From Aquirufa rosea (GTDB lineage: Bacteria > Bacteroidota > Bacteroidia > Cytophagales > Spirosomataceae): a stretch of 64,000 bases of DNA. The notes beneath the pieces are model-generated. The model was not told the origin of the DNA. It ran no database searches and saw only the letters and a program-made list of their open reading frames with translations. This document shows, piece after piece, positions 36,911 to 44,345 of the stretch (position 1 is the first letter of the stretch; every line of letters starts with the position of its first letter). Both the position numbers and the translations under genes were made by a program. Location of the stretch: positions 1 to 64,000 of the forward strand of contig NZ_SDHY01000005.1 in the NCBI RefSeq assembly GCF_004118285.1. Direction: 5' to 3'.

Positions 36911-39118
36911 ATGAAAGATCAATTTAATCGATTAACGATTTTCTGGTTTGTATTTACTTCCTTAATAAGCATCTTTTGCCTAGGAATATACGTTTGGGGT
37001 GGATCAGAAGCTTTGGGCTGGCAAGAAGTTAGTGAACTAATCCCTCAAACGGTCCCTTTATTTGCCGAATCCAATCCATCCGTTTCTTCTTCCATTTTTT
37101 TAGTCAGGCAGCATTACCTAATACAATCCATTTCACCCGCAGTCTGGCCAAGTATCATCGGTGCTGTTATAGGTTTAGTAGGAACCATTATTCTCATCCA
37201 AGGCATTCAAGCCTGGTCCAAGATACATTGGCGCCAATTTTTATTGGGTATAGTCATTTGGTTTGGCATCATCTTATGGAAAAATAGCAGCTTGCCGCTT
37301 CAAGATTGGCTAAGTTTTTTACATGGGCCTTGGGTGGCTTTATCTTGCTTCTCTGCTGTAGTACTTGCTGTCTTGAGCAGCTCATCCATTCCTTCTCTAC
37401 TTCTTGAGACCTCCCACAGCTCTGATTTGGAAAACAGTAAAAAGAAATGGGGTGCCTTCATGTTCTTCTACCTCATCAACCTCATATTGAGCATGGGAAA
37501 TCTCTGGGGCCTCTGGACCTCCACTTTATATATCCCTGCCTTTATTTTGCTGGAAATCAGTTTTACTCTAGAGCTATTTCGAAGCCTTCGGTATGAAAAC
37601 AAACTCTACCAAAGGCTCATCATTGCTTTATTTTTATTAAGTCACTCCCTGTTGTTACCCTTTTTATTCAACAATAATGAGGCGGGAATACGAGCCTTGG
37701 AAACATGGCTCATCATGACGCACTTGTGCATGACTTTACTTTTCCCATTTTTTCTGTGGACCAACTTCAAAGAACCCATTTTAAAGAATCTTGCCATATA
37801 TAAAGTAGTCCACAAGGCTCATTTTATTCCTATTTTTCTCATTCAAATCGGAGTGTTTATCTTGAGTTCTTCCTGGGTTTTTGCCCGGCAAGGCACGGCA
37901 TGGCATCAAATTGTAGCGGCCTATTATAATGAACAAGGAGATGTGGAACATTTTTTAGGCAATAAATCGTTAGAAGAAATCGCCTATAAAAATGCGATGA
38001 TTCACAGTAAATTAAACGCCAAAAGCAATGTAAGTTTGGCGCGCATGTCTCAAATGGTCGGCGATGTAGAAAAACAAGCCTACTATTTACAGACTAGTCA
38101 AATAAAATTCCCATCTGAAAAAAACTTCGTAGCCTTGGCAAATATTTATGGCAATGAAAATCAGTGGTTTGAATCGCTTTTTACTTTAAAAAAAGCCTTT
38201 CAGCAATTTCCACAAAGTCCACACATAGCCACTCAATTAAGTCGGGCCTATGAACAACTCAAACAAATAGATTCTGCCGCTTATTATTTGGTGCTTGCTA
38301 AGGAATTAGCTCTTGAAAACCCAATTTATCAAGCCAATCTCCTGTATTTTGATGTTCGATATCAAAGTAAATTAGTGAGTCAACAGGACGTAAATGACTG
38401 GAGTACATCCACCGATCATGCCCTACAAGCCAACATATTAGCTCAATCTTGGAATAATAAGCAGCGCCTATCTTCGAATTTTCCGAAAGAAAGTTTTGAA
38501 GCTACTCCAGAAGTCAGGGATCTTGCCCTCATCTACAATACCTGCTTATTTTTTAAGTCGCAGGCACCCCTCTTCCCATTTGATCAGTGGAAAAAAGAAA
38601 GCACTTGGGTTCAAAAATTTCCTGAAATTACTTACCTTGAAGCTTGGCAGGACTATTACCACCAACAGCCCTTGAGGGCACTCAATCAATTAGACTTACT
38701 AATCCAACAAGCCAATACTACTCAAGCAAAGGAATATCAGGCTGTACTATCGACTTGGAAGCAGGAATTAGTTGAGAAAAAAGTCAAAATTAAAATTGAA
38801 TCTCTCTTGCAAGCTAAAAGCGCCTTGCAGTCTCATCCATTTACTCCAGGTGTTTTACAACAATCGCTGCCCTTCTTACACCGGGCCAACAAACATACGG
38901 AGGCCTATCAAGCTAGCTTGGCTGCCTTGCAGTGGAATGAAAATTTAGCCATTTATTATCCCATTTACATACAAGAGGCCTTTCTTCAAGGAGAAATCCA
39001 ATATGCCGATGATGCCATGAATCGATTAAAAAAACTGGACCCTTCATTATTTTCCTCACATGAGGCCAACTTTGCCAAGGCGAGGGAAAAGGCCTTGAAT
39101 AGGCAAAAGTTTAACTAG
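36911..39118 (+). CDS. multi-pass membrane protein with C-terminal TPR-like region, unknown
   Basis: A 735-residue protein I do not recognise. Residues ~1-330 contain about nine hydrophobic segments (first at ~10-28, last at ~305-325). The C-terminal ~400 residues read as helical repeats of TPR type, with phrases such as FVALANIYGNENQWFESLFTLKKAFQQFPQSPHIATQLSRAYEQLKQIDSAAYYLVLAKELA and a closing QASLAALQWNENLAIYYPIYIQEAFLQGE. The layout suggests a membrane anchor presenting a protein-binding scaffold. It stands alone between atpDC (divergent) and rpsJ. No catalytic motif is seen. Confidence 0.65.
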   Translation: MKDQFNRLTIFWFVFTSLISIFCLGIYVWGGSEALGWQEVSELIPQTVPLFAESNPSVSSSIFLVRQHYLIQSISPAVWPSIIGAVIGLVGTIILIQGIQAWSKIHWRQFLLGIVIWFGIILWKNSSLPLQDWLSFLHGPWVALSCFSAVVLAVLSSSSIPSLLLETSHSSDLENSKKKWGAFMFFYLINLILSMGNLWGLWTSTLYIPAFILLEISFTLELFRSLRYENKLYQRLIIALFLLSHSLLLPFLFNNNEAGIRALETWLIMTHLCMTLLFPFFLWTNFKEPILKNLAIYKVVHKAHFIPIFLIQIGVFILSSSWVFARQGTAWHQIVAAYYNEQGDVEHFLGNKSLEEIAYKNAMIHSKLNAKSNVSLARMSQMVGDVEKQAYYLQTSQIKFPSEKNFVALANIYGNENQWFESLFTLKKAFQQFPQSPHIATQLSRAYEQLKQIDSAAYYLVLAKELALENPIYQANLLYFDVRYQSKLVSQQDVNDWSTSTDHALQANILAQSWNNKQRLSSNFPKESFEATPEVRDLALIYNTCLFFKSQAPLFPFDQWKKESTWVQKFPEITYLEAWQDYYHQQPLRALNQLDLLIQQANTTQAKEYQAVLSTWKQELVEKKVKIKIESLLQAKSALQSHPFTPGVLQQSLPFLHRANKHTEAYQASLAALQWNENLAIYYPIYIQEAFLQGEIQYADDAMNRLKKLDPSLFSSHEANFAKAREKALNRQKFN

Positions 39119-39212
39119 TTAGTAATGCTAAAGAGTAGTAATGTGTGGAATTCGGGATATCAAAAAATGTGCTCGCAACCACTAATAACTGATAACTAAT
39201 CCCTTAAGCCCT

Positions 39213-39244
39213 ATTGGCAAGTTTAAAAAATTCAACTACCTTTG
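39213..39244 (+). promoter_or_regulatory. rpsJ promoter
   Basis: ATTG (39213-39216), a 20-bp spacer and TACCTTTG (39237-39244). It lies inside the longer open frame that begins at 39214, showing that the frame's first residues are not translated and that rpsJ starts at 39313. Confidence 0.7.
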
Positions 39245-39312
39245 TGCTCAATAGTATGGGAAACGGAGTAAATGGTTCTTTCGCTTCCTATTCACTTAAT
39301 GAACCAAACAAT

Positions 39313-39618
39313 ATGAATCAAAAAATTCGCATTAAGCTGAAATCTTTCGACCATTCCTTGGTTGACAAGTCGGCTGAAAAAATCGTTAAGGCGGTAAAAG
39401 CCACAGGAGCTGTTGTTTCTGGCCCTATCCCACTTCCAACTAAAGTTGAGAAATTCACTGTTTTACGTTCACCACACGTGAACAAAAAAGCACGTGAGCA
39501 ATTCCAATTATGCACTTACAAGCGTTTAATTGACATTTTCTCTTCTTCTGCTAAGACAGTGGACGCGTTGATGAAATTGGAATTACCTTCAGGAGTTGAT
39601 GTAGAAATCAAAGTTTAA
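39313..39618 (+). CDS. rpsJ: 30S ribosomal protein S10
   Basis: A 101-residue uS10 starting [28 protein letters not shown]. It contains [41 protein letters not shown] and ends VDVEIKV, the normal length. It is a 30S protein and also the NusE antitermination factor. Normally it follows fusA/tuf or leads the S10 operon (rpsJ-rplC-rplD...). Here it is a single-gene unit with its own promoter and a terminator directly after, between unrelated genes. Confidence 0.96.
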   Translation: MNQKIRIKLKSFDHSLVDKSAEKIVKAVKATGAVVSGPIPLPTKVEKFTVLRSPHVNKKAREQFQLCTYKRLIDIFSSSAKTVDALMKLELPSGVDVEIKV

Positions 39619-39636
39619 TGAATGGATATTCCACAG

Positions 39637-39676
39637 AAAAGGTCTTTACATCACAGTAAAGACCTTTTTTATTTTT
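39637..39676 (+). terminator. rpsJ terminator
   Basis: A 13-bp perfect stem, AAAAGGTCTTTAC / GTAAAGACCTTTT (39637-39649, 39656-39668), with a 6-nt loop and a long T-rich tail. It lies between rpsJ and the convergent glycosyltransferase gene and may serve both. Confidence 0.9.
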
Positions 39677-39687
39677 AGGCAATCCGA

Positions 39688-40461
39688 TTAAACTCTCAGA
39701 GCTTTCTTTTTAGAGTTAAACAATTGAAAAATCTTCCGAACAGGCTTTAAAAATAAAGTAAAGAAATAGGGCTTGAGGGCGTTATCTCTCCAAGCTTGTC
39801 GATCTTCCTTATTAGCCACCCAACGATGCTTCCAGGTTGCGGTACTCGTGCCCCCATTGCGCATGGTCATCAAAGTTTTAGGCAGATAGGATGCTGATTT
39901 TTCAGCCTTATACAAGGCTCGCAACATCCAATCATAATCTCCTGCACAAGTAAAATCTGTCCGAAAGGGACCAATTTCATCGTATACTGTTTTTTTGGCA
40001 TAAAATGACAGATGTGGTGGCATCCAACCCCATAGCCAGTTGGATTTATGATACTCTCCTGCCGACCAAAATCGAACTAAAGCACCACTCTTGGGGTCCA
40101 CAAATTGTATATCACCATAAACCGTATCCGTTCCTTTCTCCTGAAAACAAGCTACCACTGATGAAATCACATCCGAACTTGGATAATAATCATCTGCACC
40201 TATCATGCCCACGATTTCACCGCTGACTCTGGAAATTCCCTTATTCATGGCATCATAAATTCCCTTGTCATTTTCAGAAATATAGTTAATTCTACCTTCA
40301 AAAGACTGTAAAATGGATAAGGTATCATCCTTTGAACCGCCGTCAATCACCCAATATTCCAGATTGGGATAATCCTGAGCCAGAACACTCTCAATAGTCT
40401 GCCGGAGCGTAGCTGCTGACTGATAACAAACAGTAATGATAGATACCTTGGGTGTGTGCAT
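39688..40461 (-). CDS. family 2 glycosyltransferase
   Basis: A 257-residue GT-A fold transferase. It has VSIITVCYQSAATLRQTIESVLAQDYPNLEYWVIDGGSKDDTLSIL at the start, the metal-binding GADDYYP, and TCAGDYDWMLRAL further on; it resembles the WcaA/PGL group that builds surface polysaccharide. The frame opens at 40509, but MHTPKVSI at 40461 is the family-like start. A TATCTTTG -7 box (40477-40470, minus) lies 8 bp before it. It is isolated, with no other polysaccharide genes nearby, so acceptor and donor are unknown. Confidence 0.85.
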   Translation of the reverse strand: MHTPKVSIITVCYQSAATLRQTIESVLAQDYPNLEYWVIDGGSKDDTLSILQSFEGRINYISENDKGIYDAMNKGISRVSGEIVGMIGADDYYPSSDVISSVVACFQEKGTDTVYGDIQFVDPKSGALVRFWSAGEYHKSNWLWGWMPPHLSFYAKKTVYDEIGPFRTDFTCAGDYDWMLRALYKAEKSASYLPKTLMTMRNGGTSTATWKHRWVANKEDRQAWRDNALKPYFFTLFLKPVRKIFQLFNSKKKALRV

Positions 40462-40674
40462 AGATGGCACAAAGATATAGAATGTCAATAAAATTATATG
40501 AATTATCAAAATGGCCAGAATGCAGTACCATTAAAATATGGCTTGCAAAACTTAATTGATTAAAAGCAATCTGTCATCGAGACAAACAATTCGTTAAATT
40601 ATAGGTTATAATCGTCTATTCACCCCAGATGAAATACAACACCAAAAACTCTTACTAAATTTTTACTAACGAGC

Positions 40675-40704
40675 TTTGTTAAAAAAATATTTTTTGTACC
40701 TTTG
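40675..40704 (+). promoter_or_regulatory. rpmH promoter
   Basis: TTTG (40675-40678), an 18-bp A/T spacer and TACCTTTG (40697-40704), a textbook match. rpmH starts 45 bp later. The preceding spacer from 40510 holds nothing else I can support. Confidence 0.85.
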
Positions 40705-40748
40705 CAAACCCAATTCGAATCAGTTTCGGATTTTTAAATGTTAAAGAA

Positions 40749-40904
40749 ATGAAAAGAACTTTTCAACCTTCGGTTAAAAAAAGAAAAAATAAGCACGGAT
40801 TCCGTGAGCGTATGTCTACTGCCAATGGTCGTCGTGTATTAACAGCTCGTCGTGCTAAGGGTCGTCACAAACTTTCAGTTTCTGACGAGAAAAGAGGAAA
40901 ATAG
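40749..40904 (+). CDS. rpmH: 50S ribosomal protein L34
   Basis: A 51-residue bL34: [51 protein letters not shown]. It has the invariant TFQPS and KHGFRxRM cores. rpmH-rnpA is the conserved order near bacterial replication origins. dnaA is not in view, so the window need not be near the origin. rnpA follows after 60 bp, and the pair should be co-transcribed from the promoter at 40675. Confidence 0.97.
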   Translation: MKRTFQPSVKKRKNKHGFRERMSTANGRRVLTARRAKGRHKLSVSDEKRGK

Positions 40905-40964
40905 GTCCTAGATCTTAGAAAAGAAGATTTCAGCTTAACTTAGTTTTACTACAGTTTTAATGAC

Positions 40965-41369
40965 GTGAAGTTTACTTTTCAAAAATCCGAGCGACTGACG
41001 CAAGTCAAAATTATAGATACACTATTTCAAAAGGATAGTCGAAACGTAGCACAGCGTTTTGTCTATCCTTTTCGAGTTTTATATCAGTTCAACGCCCAGC
41101 CTTTAGAATTACCTCAAATCCTCATTTCAGTACCCAAGCGTAAATTCAAAAAAGCCGTGGATCGCAATCTCATCAAAAGGAGAATACGTGAGGCCTACCG
41201 ACTCAACAAGGCAATTCATCTAGTCGAAGGGAAAGAGAAATTACCAGATTATATGGCTTTTGTTTATATTGCTTCTACAATTGAGCCATTTGAGCGGATC
41301 AATAAGAAAATGCAGCAAGTCTTGCAAGAATTTAGCAATACAGAGAAAGATGCCACAACTACCTCCTAA
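40965..41369 (+). CDS. rnpA: ribonuclease P protein component
   Basis: A 134-residue RnpA, the protein subunit that helps the RNase P RNA cut tRNA leaders. The RNA-binding RNR motif is seen as AVDRNLIKRRIREAYRLNK, with LISVPKRKFKKAV before it. The start is a GTG at 40965; the nearby ATG at 40960 is out of frame and meets a stop after two codons. The last 20 bp overlap the S41 protease gene, so translation is probably coupled. Confidence 0.93.
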   Translation: MKFTFQKSERLTQVKIIDTLFQKDSRNVAQRFVYPFRVLYQFNAQPLELPQILISVPKRKFKKAVDRNLIKRRIREAYRLNKAIHLVEGKEKLPDYMAFVYIASTIEPFERINKKMQQVLQEFSNTEKDATTTS

Positions 41370-43020
41370 GTCCATAAAAAAATGGCTTCTTACCAGCCTT
41401 GCTGGAGTAAGTCTACTTTGTTTTCTAGCTTTTAGCTCGCCGGGTGATCGCTTCTTTGAAATCGCCAAGAACTTGGATATTTATGCCTCAGTTTTTAAGG
41501 AATTAAATAAATTTTATGTAGATGAAGTTAATCCTAATCAAGCTGTAAAGACTTCGATCGATGCCTTATTGAAGAGCTTCGACCCATATACGGTTTTTTA
41601 TCCAGAGGATGAGTTAGAGGATTTCTTAACCATGACCACGGGTAAATATCAAGGAATTGGCATTATCCTAACTGAAATCAATGATACTTACAGAATTTCA
41701 TTTATTGAAGAAAATAGTCCTGCCTTAAAAGCGGGTTTGGCTATTGGAGACCAAATTATTTCTGTCAATGGAATTACTCTTTCTGACAAGCCAGAAGCAG
41801 ATCCATCCAAGCTATTGCGTGGGCAGGCTGGCACTAAAATTTCCATCAAAGTATTGAAAAATGGCCAAACAGTTCCGCAAGATATCAGTGTGAATCGGGA
41901 AACGGTTCAAATCAAAAATGTCGTTTATTCAGGGATTATTCAACCTGGCGTAGGCTACATTCTTTTAGAAGATTTTAATGCCTCTGCCGCGAAAGAATTA
42001 AGAAACGCCTTGCAAAATCTAAAACAGGCGGGAATGAAAAAACTAATCTTGGATTTGCGAGAAAATCCAGGAGGCCTATTAACCCAAGCGGTAGACATTT
42101 GTAACTTGTTTCTTCCAAAGGATACTGAAATAGTATCAACCCGTGGAAAGGTAGAAGAATGGAATAAAACCTATAATGCCCTTAATCCGTGTGTGGAACC
42201 GGAATTACCCCTTATTATTTTAATTAATAACCGCTCAGCTTCTGCTTCAGAAATTGTGGCAGGCGTCATGCAAGACTATGACCGAGCCGTATTAATTGGC
42301 CAAAAGAGTTTTGGGAAAGGACTTGTTCAAGTTACCCGCGACCTTCCTTTCCGCACTAAAATGAAGATAACAACGGCTAAATATTATATTCCAAGCGGCC
42401 GTTGCATACAAGCCATTGATTACCAACACAAAAATCCGGATGGTAGCGCCGTAGCATTAAAAGATTCCAATAGCAAAACCTTCTACACAAAAAACCGCCG
42501 AAAAGTGGTGGATGGAGGAGGAATTACCCCAGATATCGCCGTGGAGAAATTCAGCACCTCTCCATTTACCAATGCCTTGCAAAAACAACATATGATTTTT
42601 TTATTTGCCTGTCATTACCGAAGTACACACCCTACTATACCGGCTGCCAAAGACTTTCAATTAAGTACAGCTGACTTTCAAGCCTTTGCCAACTGGTTAA
42701 AAAAACAGCCTTTCAAATTTGAAAGCCAGATTGAAAAGCAATTTCAAATAATTAGTGAATTGGCTAAAAAAGACAAATCCTATGCCAATATGGCTCCTGC
42801 ACTACAAAACTTCAGAAAAGAGTGGGCGTCCAATTTAGACAGAGAATTGACTGCCTATCAAACAGATATAAGCAACTTGCTTGAACAAGAAATTGTTCAA
42901 CATTATTACCTTCAAAAAGGCATGAACGAATGGTCATTCTCCAAAGATCCATCCATCAGGGAAGCTGTAAAATTATTTGATCAAACCGAACGTTTTCAAT
43001 CTATTTTGGCGGGCAAATAA
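41350..43020 (+). CDS. C-terminal processing peptidase (S41 family)
   Basis: A 556-residue periplasmic protease of the CtpA/Prc group. The N-terminus has a signal or anchor segment (WLLTSLAGVSLLCFLAFSS). A PDZ domain lies at ~85-165 (GKYQGIGIILTEI, LAIGDQIISVNGITL). The S41 core has LRENPGGLLTQAVDICNLFL, the catalytic Ser in NNRSASASEIVAGVMQDY and the Lys in GQKSFGKGLVQ. The frame opens at 41260 inside rnpA, but MPQLPPKSIKK at 41350 precedes the signal segment. It lies in a tight run rnpA-S41-tsaB-DUF2480. Confidence 0.92.
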   Translation: MPQLPPKSIKKWLLTSLAGVSLLCFLAFSSPGDRFFEIAKNLDIYASVFKELNKFYVDEVNPNQAVKTSIDALLKSFDPYTVFYPEDELEDFLTMTTGKYQGIGIILTEINDTYRISFIEENSPALKAGLAIGDQIISVNGITLSDKPEADPSKLLRGQAGTKISIKVLKNGQTVPQDISVNRETVQIKNVVYSGIIQPGVGYILLEDFNASAAKELRNALQNLKQAGMKKLILDLRENPGGLLTQAVDICNLFLPKDTEIVSTRGKVEEWNKTYNALNPCVEPELPLIILINNRSASASEIVAGVMQDYDRAVLIGQKSFGKGLVQVTRDLPFRTKMKITTAKYYIPSGRCIQAIDYQHKNPDGSAVALKDSNSKTFYTKNRRKVVDGGGITPDIAVEKFSTSPFTNALQKQHMIFLFACHYRSTHPTIPAAKDFQLSTADFQAFANWLKKQPFKFESQIEKQFQIISELAKKDKSYANMAPALQNFRKEWASNLDRELTAYQTDISNLLEQEIVQHYYLQKGMNEWSFSKDPSIREAVKLFDQTERFQSILAGK

Positions 43021-43021
43021 T

Positions 43022-43717
43022 ATGCGATTAATTCTAAGTATTGAGACTTCCACTCCGACATGCTCGGTAGCAATTCACCGATCAGGTGAACTTGTGGCTC
43101 AAAAACTTGTACAGGAGGAAGGGGCTCATTCCAAGCAGTTAACTGTTTTAATTGATTCTTTGCTGGAAGAAAACGGCATGAAATTAGATCAATTAGCTGC
43201 CATTGCTGTTTCCGTGGGACCAGGATCATATACTGGTTTGAGAATTGGCCTAGCTACTGCCAAGGGCCTTTGCTTTGGATTGGACATCCCGTTGATCGCC
43301 TTGCCAACACTCCAAATTTTAGCTGAAGCCTACCGACAGACCAAGCCCGAAACCAAAGGGGCTATATTAATCCCCATGTTAGATGCCAGGAGAATGGAGG
43401 TTTATGCTTCAGCCTTTGATGCACAAAATTTAATGGAAATTTTTCCCGCAAAAGCGGTCATTTTAGATGAATATAGCTTTTCTGAACTAAAAGAAAAGCC
43501 TTTGATTGCATTTGGTAATGGCTCTGAAAAATGGAGAAATATATGTCTGCATCCCAACATGACATTTTCCATTCAGCCCTTGTTCCCTGAGGCCCAATAT
43601 ATGGGAGGATTGGCTTTTGAAGAATTTTTGAACAATAATTTCCAAGATTTGGTTACGCTAGAACCTGAATACTTAAAGGAATTCAAGGGTACACAACCTA
43701 GAAACAAAGCATGGTAA
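43022..43717 (+). CDS. tsaB: tRNA N6-threonylcarbamoyladenosine protein TsaB
   Basis: A 231-residue TsaB, the inactive partner that dimerises with TsaD in making t6A37 of ANN-decoding tRNAs. It has the N-terminal ASKHA fold with MRLILSIETSTPTCSVAI, HSKQLTVLIDSLLEENGM and the family signature VSVGPGSYTGLRIGLATAKGLCFGLDIPLIALPTL. The chosen start lies one base after the S41 stop. Its stop overlaps the next start as TAATG. Confidence 0.93.
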   Translation: MRLILSIETSTPTCSVAIHRSGELVAQKLVQEEGAHSKQLTVLIDSLLEENGMKLDQLAAIAVSVGPGSYTGLRIGLATAKGLCFGLDIPLIALPTLQILAEAYRQTKPETKGAILIPMLDARRMEVYASAFDAQNLMEIFPAKAVILDEYSFSELKEKPLIAFGNGSEKWRNICLHPNMTFSIQPLFPEAQYMGGLAFEEFLNNNFQDLVTLEPEYLKEFKGTQPRNKAW

Positions 43718-44226
43718 TGGAAGGAGAAATTGTCAATCGAGTAAAGCAAAGCGGTTTAATTCAATTAGACTTGGAAGAAATGCGAGTACCCGGAGAAAGG
43801 GTCTTTCTAGATATCAAGTCGCAGCTATTCATGGAGCTTGTGTTAAAAGAAAAAGAATTCCGTCAGTTCATTGCTGAGCATCCATGGGAACAGTATCAAG
43901 GTAAACATGTGGCCGTGGGCTGTAGCAATGATGCCATTATTCCTACTTGGGCATTTATGTTAGTGAGTATTCATTTGACTCCCTATGCACAAACTGTGGT
44001 ATTTGGCAACTTAGAGGATTTGGAAAAAGCCCTCTTTACCCAGTGCATCGAGAGTTTATCTACAGATGATTTCATCGGAGCCAAAGTAGTCATCAAAGGC
44101 TGCTCCAAAGAGTCAGTACCCACCGATGCCTACGTTCAAATATCCCGAAAACTTCAACCGCTGGTAAAAAGCATATTTTTCGGTGAACCGTGTAGTACTG
44201 TTCCTTTGTACAAGAAGAAATTATAG
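43717..44226 (+). CDS. DUF2480 family protein
   Basis: A 169-residue protein of the Bacteroidota family DUF2480: EIVNRVKQSGLIQLDLEEM at the start, HVAVGCSNDAIIPTWAFMLVSIHL in the middle and KVVIKGCSKESVPTDAYVQIS. The function is unknown. Conserved Cys in VGCSND and IKGCSKE might bind metal, but there is no direct evidence. The frame can open at 43711; the TAATG overlap with tsaB favours 43717. It is the last gene of the rpmH-rnpA-S41-tsaB run. Confidence 0.82.
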   Translation: MEGEIVNRVKQSGLIQLDLEEMRVPGERVFLDIKSQLFMELVLKEKEFRQFIAEHPWEQYQGKHVAVGCSNDAIIPTWAFMLVSIHLTPYAQTVVFGNLEDLEKALFTQCIESLSTDDFIGAKVVIKGCSKESVPTDAYVQISRKLQPLVKSIFFGEPCSTVPLYKKKL

Positions 44227-44306
44227 GCTAGATAAATTAGTAAATTCCCACAATTTGTGATTATCAATTTCTTGGACAATAGAATTAAAAGCTCATTCGT
44301 TTTGAC

Positions 44307-44339
44307 AACGCTGTCAAGGTTTGAAACCTTGACAGCGTT
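44307..44339. repeat. 33-bp perfect palindrome, possible terminator
   Basis: Arms of 16 bp, AACGCTGTCAAGGTTT (44307-44322) and AAACCTTGACAGCGTT (44324-44339), around a single G. T-rich sequence follows on the plus strand, so it may terminate the DUF2480 transcript. It shares the TGTCAA-N2-TTT-N-AAA-N2-TTGACA geometry with the palindrome at 8467-8505. Confidence 0.8.
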
Positions 44340-44345
44340 AGGTTT

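Noticed and set aside
39214-39312. N-terminal extension of the rpsJ reading frame
   Set aside because: The extension overlaps the rpsJ promoter and is absent from S10 proteins; translation should start at 39313.
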